From the NCBI RefSeq assembly GCF_020622355.1, contig NZ_WHVL01000005.1:286509-350508 (forward strand): a DNA stretch of 64,000 nucleotides. Direction: 5' to 3'. Positions 56,495 to 64,000 of the stretch are shown here, one piece after another. The notes beneath the pieces are model-generated. The model had not been told where the DNA came from. It did no database searches and saw nothing but the letters and a program-made list of their open reading frames with translations. The number at the start of each line of letters is the position of its first letter. Within the stretch, counting starts at the first letter, position 1. This stretch comes from Vreelandella malpeensis. GTDB taxonomy: Bacteria > Pseudomonadota > Gammaproteobacteria > Pseudomonadales > Halomonadaceae. The position numbers and the translations under genes were made by a program.

Positions 56495-56824
56495 ATGGCG
56501 CTCCAGGAGACGACGCTCGATACCTTGACGCGCGAGCGCGCTCCCGCCGAAACCTACCGGGTCGAGATCCACGCCCTGGACGCCGGCTGGTACGTGGTGC
56601 GCCTGCACCACGCCGAAGGCGTCAAGGAACTGGTCGATGACACCGGGCGGGCGCGCCGCTTCACCGGCACTCAATGGGTTAGCCGTGCCCTTCGCCCGCT
56701 GGGATTCACGAGCGCCGTGCTGACCCATGCCGATACCCAGGATGAAATGATCAATGCACCGATGCGCCCTGTATCGGCCGAGCAGCGCCTAGCGTCTGGC
56801 ATGCGCGTCGCCTTTCGCACCTAG
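56495..56824 (+). CDS. Small conserved protein, possibly DUF6482 family
   Basis: A 109-residue cytoplasmic protein. The ATG at 56495 has AGGAG upstream, overlapping the end of the lipoprotein gene. VEIHALDAGWYVVRLHHAEGVKELVDD followed by ARRFTGTQWVSRALRPLGF resembles the DUF6482 pattern; this is a tentative match made from memory. Its 3' end overlaps the converging TetR gene by 4 bases. Confidence 0.68.
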   Translation: MALQETTLDTLTRERAPAETYRVEIHALDAGWYVVRLHHAEGVKELVDDTGRARRFTGTQWVSRALRPLGFTSAVLTHADTQDEMINAPMRPVSAEQRLASGMRVAFRT

Positions 56825-57453
56825 CGCACGCCGCACCCTTTCAGGATAACGCGCTCGAGAAAGGCGGTGACGTCGTCGATATCCTGCTCGCTCAAGCCCT
56901 CCTGACCGAGAATCGCGTTCACCTGGGCGCCGTACTCGACGTAGTGCTGGGTCGAGGACCAGATCAGAAAGATCAGAAAGCGCGGATCGACAGAATCCAT
57001 TTTGCCCTGCTCGATCCAGTGGCGCATGACGTCTACCCGCGACTCTACCCACTGTCGCAGTTCGCCTTCGAGATAGTCGGCGAGAAACGGAGCGCCGGCA
57101 AGAATTTCCGCGGCGAACAGTTTCGAGCCGTCGGGATAGCGCTGGCCCAGCATCATCTTGGTGCGAATGAAATCGCTCAGCACTTCGCGCGGGTCGCTTT
57201 GCGTGGTGATATCGTCCAGCACCGCGTTCCAGCGCCGCATCATCCGATCAAGCAACTTGAGATAGAGCACCTGCTTGCTGCCCATGTAGTAGAGCACGTT
57301 GGCCTTGGGTAGACCGGCGCGATCCGCGATCGCCTGAAGGCTGGCACCGCGGTAGCCGTGGCGCGCGAAGACGCACTCGGCCGCATTCAGGATGGTGTGC
57401 TCCACCGCCTCGCGGCCGCCCGACTCTCTGGACAGTGACTGAGTGGTCTGCAT
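56821..57453 (-). CDS. TetR-family regulator, RutR-like, of the xdh operon
   Basis: A 210-residue repressor. The ATG at 57453 (MQTTQSLSRESGGREAVEH) has AAGGAG upstream. The helix-turn-helix GASLQAIADRAGLPKANVLYYMG is close to that of RutR, and the C-terminal ligand domain (about 80-205, with HWIEQGKMDSVDPRFLIFLIW) matches the RutR type. It is divergent from xdhA, with a RutR-like palindrome in between. RutR of E. coli answers to uracil or thymine; here a purine or pyrimidine ligand is inferred. Confidence 0.88.
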   Translation of the reverse strand: MQTTQSLSRESGGREAVEHTILNAAECVFARHGYRGASLQAIADRAGLPKANVLYYMGSKQVLYLKLLDRMMRRWNAVLDDITTQSDPREVLSDFIRTKMMLGQRYPDGSKLFAAEILAGAPFLADYLEGELRQWVESRVDVMRHWIEQGKMDSVDPRFLIFLIWSSTQHYVEYGAQVNAILGQEGLSEQDIDDVTAFLERVILKGCGVR

Positions 57454-57605
57454 AACGCTCCTTGGTCCTTGAGGGCATTCATTGTTCGACGTCGGTGGCT
57501 TTAATGGCACCCTTTCCGCGCCCCCAAACGGTGCATGCTGGCACCCGAACGGGGCATACCGACAAGTCTTGCACGAGGGCTCATTTTATCCCAAGCTTTA
57601 CCCGA

Positions 57606-57621
57606 TTGACCGATCGGTCAA
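57606..57621. promoter_or_regulatory. RutR-like operator between the TetR gene and xdhA
   Basis: TTGACCGATCGGTCAA is a perfect 16-bp palindrome and matches the RutR consensus form TTGACCAnnTGGTCAA in its half-sites TTGACC and GGTCAA. It lies 21 bases before the xdhA start and 153 bases before the TetR gene start, so it could control xdhA directly. Confidence 0.75.
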
Positions 57622-57642
57622 AACAAAAAAAGAGGGGTGACC

Positions 57643-59088
57643 ATGGCGACGGTCGAGTTCATCTTGAATGGAATGCCGACACGCTGCGAGACAGCGCCGA
57701 ACACGAGTATATTGACGCTTCTGCGTGAGACGCTGGGCTACAAGGGCACCAAGGAAGGCTGCGCCTCCGGCGATTGCGGTGCCTGTACCGTGGCGATTCG
57801 CGACACGTCGCAGGCAGCATTTGCCACGCTGAACGCCTGCATCACGCCGGCTCACCAGCTTCAGGGCCAACAACTGGTCACCGTCGAGGGCCTCGAAAGC
57901 GAGCAAGACCTGCATCCGGCACAGCAGGCGATGATCGATTGCCATGGCAGCCAGTGCGGCTTCTGCACCCCGGGCATCGTGATGAGCCTGTTCACTCTTC
58001 ATCGAGAAGCGAGTCGCGGCGCCCCCTTTACCAGTGAAACCCTCGAAGAAGCTTTGGGCGGCAACCTGTGCCGCTGTACCGGCTACCGCCCGATTCGTGA
58101 TGCCGCCCTCTCGATGCAGGAAAGCGACTGGACCCCACCGCCCTGGTTCGAGGCCTCGCTAGCACCCGCCGCAGCCGAAAAGCCGCAAGAATTCGACCCG
58201 GCGCTGCCATTTTTCGCCCGCCCGACCACCCTCGACGAGCTGATCGCCCTGCGCGCACGCCATCTCGACGCCCGGCTCGTCGCTGGCGCGACGGATCTCT
58301 GGCTCGAGACGACCCAGCAGCTTCGCCCTCTCGAGCAGCTCATCGATGTCACTCGCGTGACCGAGCTGCAACGTATAGAGCCGGCAAACTTTCAATCTCG
58401 CCCGGGCTGGTGGATTGGCAGCGCAGTGACCTACACGGCGCTCGAACCCTTGCTCCAGCGCCATTACCCCGGCTTTGTACACCTGCTGACGCGACTGGGC
58501 TCACGCCAGATCCGTAACCGGGGAACCCTGGTCGGCAATATCGCCAACGCTTCTCCCATCGGCGATACGCCGCCGGTGCTCCTGGCGCTGGACGCCTGGG
58601 TGGAGCTGGCGGGTCCCGACGGCAGGCGTACCATACCGCTGCAGCACTTCTTCCTCGATTATCGCAAGACCGCACTCGAGCGCGACGAGGTCATCAGCCG
58701 CGTCTTTCTGCCCGCGCTCGAAGAGCGTGCGTCGCTGCGCGTCTGGAAACTCTCCAAACGCCGCGAAGACGATATTTCGGCGGTACTGGGCGCCTTTCAC
58801 TACACGCTCGAGAACGGCGTGCTCGGGCAGGTGCGTCTCGGCTTTGGCGGCATGGCGGCCACGCCCAGGCGCGCCGCCGCGGCCGAAGCCGCGCTCGAAG
58901 GCCAGCCGCTGTCGAAAGCGAGTTTCCAGGCGGCCCAACGGGCACTTTCCACGGATTTCCAGCCAATGGCGGACGTGCGTGGCAGTCAAGCGTACCGCGA
59001 GCTGGCGGCGGCCAACCTGCTCGAGCGCCTGTACGTCGCACTTGCGACCCCGGATCAGGAGGTGATGATCCATGCGTACGCTCACTAG
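57643..59088 (+). CDS. xdhA: Xanthine dehydrogenase small subunit (2Fe-2S and FAD)
   Basis: A 481-residue subunit that carries electrons from the molybdenum site to NAD+. The ATG at 57643 with GAGGGG upstream was chosen over a GTG two codons earlier. The plant-type cluster uses Cys40, Cys45, Cys48 and Cys66; the second cluster uses Cys105, Cys108, Cys143 and Cys145 (QCGFCTPG, NLCRCTGY). The FAD domain starts near residue 185 and includes GSRQIRNRGTLVGNIANASP. It overlaps xdhB by 17 bases. Confidence 0.96.
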   Translation: MATVEFILNGMPTRCETAPNTSILTLLRETLGYKGTKEGCASGDCGACTVAIRDTSQAAFATLNACITPAHQLQGQQLVTVEGLESEQDLHPAQQAMIDCHGSQCGFCTPGIVMSLFTLHREASRGAPFTSETLEEALGGNLCRCTGYRPIRDAALSMQESDWTPPPWFEASLAPAAAEKPQEFDPALPFFARPTTLDELIALRARHLDARLVAGATDLWLETTQQLRPLEQLIDVTRVTELQRIEPANFQSRPGWWIGSAVTYTALEPLLQRHYPGFVHLLTRLGSRQIRNRGTLVGNIANASPIGDTPPVLLALDAWVELAGPDGRRTIPLQHFFLDYRKTALERDEVISRVFLPALEERASLRVWKLSKRREDDISAVLGAFHYTLENGVLGQVRLGFGGMAATPRRAAAAEAALEGQPLSKASFQAAQRALSTDFQPMADVRGSQAYRELAAANLLERLYVALATPDQEVMIHAYAH

Positions 59089-61495
59089 ACTCGATGTCGA
59101 AAGCCGCTACGCCCGGCGCGAGCTTGATCGCCAGATCACCGGCGACGGCCCGCTTGCGCGCCATACCGTCGATAGCGATGGTCGCCGCCAGGCCGGCGCA
59201 TCGAGCCATCACGAGAGCGCGCGCAAGCATGTGACCGGCAAGGCCGCCTACATCGATGATCTCCAGGCGCCGGCAGATGCGCTGCATCTTGCACTGGGGC
59301 TTTCGCCGGTCGCCCATGGGCGCCTTGTGCGCCTTGATCTGGAGGCCGTGCGCCGTGCCCCGGGGGTCGTCGATGTCATTACCTTCGCCGACGTTCCCGG
59401 CCATACCGATATCGGCCCGGTCTTTCCGGGAGACCCGATCTTTGTCGACGAGGCGATCAGCTACGCCGGGCAGTGCCTGTTTGCGGTGGCCGCGACTTCC
59501 TACATGGCGGCGCGCCAGGCGGTGGAGCTTGCCGAGTTCGACATCGACGAGCTTCCTGCACGCCTGGATCCGGTCGCCGCCATCGAGCATGATGAGCGGG
59601 TGCGCCCCAGCCACGTTCAGGAGCGTGGCGGCTGGCAACCGTGCCTCGAGAACGCATCGAACGTGATCGAGGGGGCGTTGTTCGTCGGCGGCCAGGAGCA
59701 TCTCTATCTGGAGGGTCAGGCCTGCCTGGTGCTGCCCACCGAGGACGAAGGCGTCGTCGTCTACACCTCCAACCAGCATCCGAGTGAAACCCAGAAGCTG
59801 GTAGCCGAGGTGCTGGGCATTCCCTTTCACAGCGTGACCGTGGAAGTTCGCCGGATGGGAGGCGGCTTCGGCGGCAAGGAGACCCAGGCCTCGCCCTGGG
59901 CATGCATCGCGGCCATCGTCGCGCGGCGTTCGGGGCGCGCCGCGCGCCTTCGCCTACCGCGCAGCGTGGACATGCGCGTGACCGGCAAGCGCCACCCGTT
60001 TCACAACCGCTACCGGCTGGCCGTCGATGCCGAGGGCGTCATTCAGGGCGGCGAGATCACTCTGATCGGCGACTGCGGCTACTCGCCGGACTTGTCGGAT
60101 GCCATCGTCGACCGGGCGATGTTCCATGCCGACAACGCTTATTGTCTGAACGCGGCGCGAGTGATCGGCCACCGGGCCCGCACTCATACCGCCTCGAACA
60201 CCGCTTTTCGCGGCTTTGGCGGTCCACAGGGCATGATGATCATCGAAGCGGCGATGGACGATATCGCCCGGCGCATCGGCGAGGACCCGTTGACGGTGCG
60301 CAAGCGCAACCTCTACCGCTCCGGCTTCGATACCACCCACTATGGGCAGAAGGTGGATCAAACCGCCCTGCTTCATAGCTTGATCGATACCCTCGAGCGC
60401 GATAGCGACTACTGGGCGCGCCGCGATGAGATCCAGCGCTACAACGCCCACAATCCCATCCTCAGGAAAGGCCTGGCGCTGACACCGGTGAAATTCGGCA
60501 TCTCCTTCACCGCCCAGCATTTGAACCAGGCGGGGGCGCTCCTTCACGTCTATACCGATGGCAGCGTGATGATCAATCACGGCGGCACTGAAATGGGCCA
60601 GGGGCTGCACACCAAGATCTGCCAGGTAGTGGCGCGCGAGCTGGGGCTTGATCTCGAGGACGTGCGTATCAGCGCCACGCGCACCGACAAGGTGCCCAAT
60701 ACCTCGCCCACGGCCGCTTCGAGTGGAGCCGATCTGAACGGCATGGCAGCACGCGACGCTGCAACAAGGCTGCGCGAGCGCTTGTTCGATTTCGCCGCCG
60801 GCCACTTCGAAGGCGGGCTCGAGCGTGAAGGCATGCGCCTCGAAGATGGCATGCTGGTGGCGGGCCAGGGCGAAAGCGAATACCGGATGGCCTGGGGAGA
60901 GCTCGTCCAGACCGCCTACTTGAACCGGATCTCGCTGTCTGAAAAAGGCTTCTACGCCACGCCGCTGATTCACTACGATCGCGCGATCGGTCAGGGTCGG
61001 CCCTTCTACTACTACGCCTTTGGCGCAGCGGTATCGGAAGTCACCGTGGACACTCTGACCGGAGAATATCGACTGGATCGCGTCGACATCCTCCACGATG
61101 TGGGAGATTCGCTCAACCCCGCCATCGACATCGGCCAGATCGAGGGAGGCTTCATCCAGGCAATGGGTTGGCTGACCAGCGAGGAGCTAAAGTGGAACGA
61201 GCGCGGAGTGTTGGTCAGCAATAGTGCAGCGACCTACAAGATTCCGACCTTCGGAGACACGCCGCCGATTTTCAACGTCGCGCTGTTGGAGGGGCACCCC
61301 AATTCCATGGCGAGCCTTTATCGCTCCAAGGCGGTGGGCGAGCCGCCGTTCATGCTGGGCATCAGCGTCTGGTCGGCGCTGCGCGACGCGCTGGCGAGCC
61401 TCGATGACTACCGAAGCTCACCGTCACTGGATACACCGGCGACGCCGGAGCGGGTCATGCTGGCAGCCCAGGCGTTGAGGACCAAGGCACTGTGA
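59072..61495 (+). CDS. xdhB: Xanthine dehydrogenase molybdenum-binding (large) subunit
   Basis: An 807-residue subunit that hydroxylates hypoxanthine and xanthine to urate. The molybdopterin regions RRMGGGFGGKETQ, FRGFGGPQG and EMGQGLHTK are present, and the catalytic Glu757 lies in AVGEPPFML. Length fits bacterial XdhB. It overlaps xdhA by 17 bases and xdhC by 4, so the set is one transcript. Confidence 0.96.
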   Translation: MRTLTRLDVESRYARRELDRQITGDGPLARHTVDSDGRRQAGASSHHESARKHVTGKAAYIDDLQAPADALHLALGLSPVAHGRLVRLDLEAVRRAPGVVDVITFADVPGHTDIGPVFPGDPIFVDEAISYAGQCLFAVAATSYMAARQAVELAEFDIDELPARLDPVAAIEHDERVRPSHVQERGGWQPCLENASNVIEGALFVGGQEHLYLEGQACLVLPTEDEGVVVYTSNQHPSETQKLVAEVLGIPFHSVTVEVRRMGGGFGGKETQASPWACIAAIVARRSGRAARLRLPRSVDMRVTGKRHPFHNRYRLAVDAEGVIQGGEITLIGDCGYSPDLSDAIVDRAMFHADNAYCLNAARVIGHRARTHTASNTAFRGFGGPQGMMIIEAAMDDIARRIGEDPLTVRKRNLYRSGFDTTHYGQKVDQTALLHSLIDTLERDSDYWARRDEIQRYNAHNPILRKGLALTPVKFGISFTAQHLNQAGALLHVYTDGSVMINHGGTEMGQGLHTKICQVVARELGLDLEDVRISATRTDKVPNTSPTAASSGADLNGMAARDAATRLRERLFDFAAGHFEGGLEREGMRLEDGMLVAGQGESEYRMAWGELVQTAYLNRISLSEKGFYATPLIHYDRAIGQGRPFYYYAFGAAVSEVTVDTLTGEYRLDRVDILHDVGDSLNPAIDIGQIEGGFIQAMGWLTSEELKWNERGVLVSNSAATYKIPTFGDTPPIFNVALLEGHPNSMASLYRSKAVGEPPFMLGISVWSALRDALASLDDYRSSPSLDTPATPERVMLAAQALRTKAL

Positions 61496-62367
61496 ACGAG
61501 ATCCCGTTTGTGACCTGGCACGCCGCGCTGCACCATTGTCAGCAAAACGGCCTGCCCCATGTGCTGGCGACCCAGGTCAGCGCCTTGGGCTCGACGCCGC
61601 GCGAGCCCGGCGCGCGCATGGTGATCACCCCGGACTCCGTCATCGATACCCTGGGAGGCGGCACCTTCGAGTGGCAGACCATCGAGACGGCGCGCCGCCA
61701 TCTGGCCGGAGGGCACACTGGCTTCCACCTGGAGGCATTTTCACTCGGCGGGCGCAGCGGCCAGTGTTGCGGCGGTTTCGTCAACGTGATGCTGGAAGTG
61801 TTTCCAGGTGCGCGCACCCACTTGGCGGTGTTCGGCGCGGGCCATGTCGGCCAGGCGATCATGGCGTTGAGCCACCCCCTACCCTGGCATCGTCACTGGT
61901 TCGACAGCCGCCCGGAGAGTCTCGCGTCGGTCGAGCCCGCGCCCAGACTCGCGACCCACCGCCTGAACGATCCCGCTGCGGCCGTTCGTTCACTACCTTC
62001 CGACTGCCATGTGCTCGTTCTCACCCATAGCCATGACGAGGATTACGCACTCGTGAACGCGCTCTGCGAACGCGATGACTTGGGCTCGATCGGCCTGATC
62101 GGCTCTCAGAGCAAATGGCATAGCTTCAAGCGCCGCCTTCAGCGCGCCGGCAATAGCGAGGCCGCCTTAGAGCGCGTGCGTTGCCCTATCGGTACCCTTG
62201 GCCAAGGCAAGCTTCAGGACAAGACCCCTTATTCCATCGCGCTATCTACCGTGGCCGAGCTGCTGACCTTAGCCGATGCGCCCGCTTCCCTCGCCGACCA
62301 TCGCGGACTCGAGAGTGCCGCGTTAAAACCGCTTTTCGACGATTTTAAAGAGCTCGACATACCATGA
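61492..62367 (+). CDS. xdhC: Xanthine dehydrogenase accessory protein XdhC
   Basis: A 291-residue chaperone that inserts sulfurated molybdopterin cofactor into XdhB. The GTG start overlaps the xdhB stop (GTGA). The N-terminal XdhC/CoxI domain has QVSALGSTPREPGARM and the GGTFEWQTIE segment; the Rossmann domain has LAVFGAGHVGQAIM. It overlaps guaD by 4 bases. Confidence 0.95.
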   Translation: MNEIPFVTWHAALHHCQQNGLPHVLATQVSALGSTPREPGARMVITPDSVIDTLGGGTFEWQTIETARRHLAGGHTGFHLEAFSLGGRSGQCCGGFVNVMLEVFPGARTHLAVFGAGHVGQAIMALSHPLPWHRHWFDSRPESLASVEPAPRLATHRLNDPAAAVRSLPSDCHVLVLTHSHDEDYALVNALCERDDLGSIGLIGSQSKWHSFKRRLQRAGNSEAALERVRCPIGTLGQGKLQDKTPYSIALSTVAELLTLADAPASLADHRGLESAALKPLFDDFKELDIP

Positions 62368-63683
62368 CGAATCACGCAGACGTTTTCATTCGCGGGGAGC
62401 TTCTCAGCTTCGCTGCGGACCCCGGCCACAATGATCGCCCTGCTCCAGGCAGCATCGAACATCACGAGGATGGACTTCTCTGGCTCAAGGGCGGTCACAT
62501 CCATGCTATTGGCCACTACGAGCACCTTGTCACCACGCTCCCCCCGGGGGCTGATGTACGCGACTATCGCGGCAAGCTCGTCATGCCGGGCTTCATCGAC
62601 AGCCACGTCCACTACGTGCAGCTCGACATCATGGCCTCCTACGGGCGTCAGCTCCTGGATTGGCTCAACGAGTACACCTTTCCGGAAGAGTGTCGCTTTC
62701 AAGACGCCGAACATGCACAAACGCTTTCCCAGGCGTTTCTCGACGAAATGCTGCGAGCGGGTACCACGACCGCTCAGGTGTTCGGCTCGAGTCACCCGGC
62801 GTCCATCGATGCGTTTTTCTCCGAAAGCCGAGCACGCGGGCTGCGCATGCTGGCCGGCAAGGTAATGATGGATCGTAACGCCCCGAACGCCCTGCTAGAT
62901 GGCACTCGGGGCGTGGCCGACACCGAACGGCTGATCGCCGATTGGCACGGACGTGATCGCCTGGGCTACAGCGTCACGCCGCGCTTCGCGCCAACCTCCA
63001 CTGCCGCGCAGATGGATGCGGCCGGCGCGCTGCTTCGAAACGACGAGAGCCTCTGGCTGCAGACGCATCTTGCCGAGAACAAGGGAGAGCTGGCATGGGT
63101 GGCCGAGCTGTTTCCGAGTAGTCGCGATTACCTCGCCGTGTACGAAAAGGCGGGTCTGGTCGGGCCGAAAAGCACTTTTGCCCATGGCGTGCATCTCGAT
63201 GACAGCATGCGCAAGCGTCTGGCCGCCAATGGTGCTCATATCGCTTTCTGCCCGAGTTCGAATCTCTTTCTTGGCAGCGGTCTCTTCGATCGTGAAGCGG
63301 CTCATCGCGCAGGCATGGCCTTCACCTATGCCAGTGACATTGGCGCAGGTACCGACCTGAGCGGTTTCGGCACACTGAAGAGCGCTTATCAAGTGGGCCA
63401 GCTTTGCCAGCAGCCTCTGACGGCGTGGCAAGGGTTCTACGCATTGACTCACGGTAATGCCCGCACACTCTCGCTCGATCACGCCATTGGCCAGCTCACG
63501 CCGTCCATGGAAGCGGATTTCGTGGTCATCGACCCGCACGCTACACCGCTTCTGGCCAGGCGTATCGAAAGGTGTACTTCGCTTGGTGAAAAGCTTTTCG
63601 CCCTGATGATCCTGGCCGACGACCGCGCCGTCTTCGAGACGTGGGCCAACGGCGAGTGCCAGCACCGTCGAGACGACCACTAA
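62364..63683 (+). CDS. guaD: Guanine deaminase
   Basis: A 439-residue amidohydrolase that turns guanine into xanthine, the substrate of XdhAB. Metal ligands His81 and His83 are in FIDSHVHYVQ, with later QTHLAENK, FAHGVHL and ASDIGAGTDLS. PGFIDSHVHYVQ is highly typical of GuaD. It overlaps xdhC by 4 bases and ends the operon, giving a complete guanine-to-urate route. Confidence 0.95.
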   Translation: MTNHADVFIRGELLSFAADPGHNDRPAPGSIEHHEDGLLWLKGGHIHAIGHYEHLVTTLPPGADVRDYRGKLVMPGFIDSHVHYVQLDIMASYGRQLLDWLNEYTFPEECRFQDAEHAQTLSQAFLDEMLRAGTTTAQVFGSSHPASIDAFFSESRARGLRMLAGKVMMDRNAPNALLDGTRGVADTERLIADWHGRDRLGYSVTPRFAPTSTAAQMDAAGALLRNDESLWLQTHLAENKGELAWVAELFPSSRDYLAVYEKAGLVGPKSTFAHGVHLDDSMRKRLAANGAHIAFCPSSNLFLGSGLFDREAAHRAGMAFTYASDIGAGTDLSGFGTLKSAYQVGQLCQQPLTAWQGFYALTHGNARTLSLDHAIGQLTPSMEADFVVIDPHATPLLARRIERCTSLGEKLFALMILADDRAVFETWANGECQHRRDDH

Positions 63684-63747
63684 CCGCCAAGACCTGCCGC
63701 AACGCGCGACGGGTCTTGTTTTCAGTCATTAATGTGCTTCAGGCACG

Positions 63748-63785
63748 AAAAAAATCCCCCGCCTCGAGGAGACGGGGGATTTTTC
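63748..63785. terminator. Bidirectional terminator between guaD and the rrn operon
   Basis: AATCCCCCG and CGGGGGATT pair with flanking A and T runs (arms 63750-63761 and 63773-63784). On the minus strand seven T residues follow the stem, ending the rrn transcript just after 5S; on the plus strand it ends guaD about 65 bases after its stop. Confidence 0.92.
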
Positions 63786-63793
63786 GGATAGGT

Positions 63794-63910
63794 GCCTGAC
63801 GATGACCTACTCTCGCATGGGGAGACCCCACACTACCATCGGCGCGTTGCGGTTTCACTTCCGAGTTCGGCAAGGGATCGGGTGGTTCACGCAGGCTATG
63901 GTCGTCAGGC
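63794..63910 (-). rRNA. rrf: 5S ribosomal RNA
   Basis: Read on the minus strand the gene starts GCCTGACGACCATAGC and ends GTCATCGTCAGGC, so the 5' and 3' ends pair in the helix I pattern. The internal CCGAACTCGGAAGTGAAAC and GATGGTAGTGTGGGG are the universal bacterial 5S loop segments. Length is about 117 bases. It is the last gene of an rrn operon whose 23S gene lies beyond the right edge. Confidence 0.97.
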
Positions 63911-64000
63911 GTAACTATCAATGTACATCATGCTGGGCGTGTTCTGTGGCGTCTCTGCCGAGCGTTCTCGGCGCGTATCCGGTTCTTTCATTCGTTGTCA
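63911..64000 (-). other. 23S-5S intergenic spacer of the rrn operon
   Basis: No 23S-like sequence is visible, so the 23S gene ends beyond base 64000. The inverted repeat GCCGAGCGTTCTCGGC (63957-63972) may be part of an RNA-processing stem. Confidence 0.6.

Overview
The window looks like ordinary chromosome from a high-GC, moderately halophilic gammaproteobacterium, most likely a Halomonadaceae member (Halomonas or a close relative). This is inferred from gene order and protein flavour; no database was searched. Three neighbourhoods match the Pseudomonas/Halomonas pattern: a gacS/barA-cysM-rlmD-relA-mazG block, an algU-mucA-mucB-mucD-lepA-lepB-rnc-era-recO-pdxJ-acpS block, and a complete leucine-catabolism (liu) operon. 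There is no prophage, transposon, CRISPR array or tRNA gene. The right end holds a 5S rRNA gene, the tail of a minus-strand rrn operon.

Bases 1-3237 (minus) carry a branched-chain amino acid type ABC transporter in the order livG, livF, binding protein, livH (cut by the window edge). Bases 3591-13211 (plus) carry liuR and liuABCDE, then an acyl-CoA synthetase and a methyltransferase, almost all translationally coupled. Two matching palindromic boxes lie between the two units, so import and catabolism are probably controlled together by LiuR. An outer-membrane protein gene and a Kef-type antiporter gene follow, converging with overlapping 3' ends. Bases 15800-18185 form a compact trpR-trpE-trpG operon with a near-ideal Trp operator in its promoter.

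Bases 18258-31277 hold a small acidic protein, an RluF-type pseudouridine synthase with a long basic tail, a DUF924 protein, ppc, mazG, relA, rlmD and cysM (all minus), then the divergent hybrid kinase barA/gacS. Bases 31274-41891 (minus) run from the envelope-stress sigma factor algU/rpoE through rseA, rseB, the periplasmic protease mucD, lepA, lepB, rnc, era, recO, pdxJ and acpS. An intrinsic terminator right after algU and a 247-bp gap separate the sigma factor from its anti-sigma factor, which is unusual.

Bases 42254-47995 hold a DAHP synthase, dinG, rhlB, a small basic protein and an exonuclease III. Bases 48004-52907 (minus) are a TonB2-type energy transduction operon (DUF3450, fused ExbB/TtpC-like, ExbB, ExbD, TonB, TPR protein) with a candidate Fur box upstream. 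An OmpA-type lipoprotein, a DUF2489 protein, heme A synthase and two small proteins follow. Bases 56821-63683 hold a TetR regulator divergent from xdhA-xdhB-xdhC-guaD, a guanine-to-urate pathway, with a perfect RutR-like palindrome between them.

No clearly new multi-gene system was found. The most interesting items are regulatory or architectural: the paired LiuR boxes, the terminator that isolates algU, trpR inside its own target operon, the Arg-for-Lys Walker A in LivF, and the low-complexity or metal-binding tails on RluF and PdxJ.
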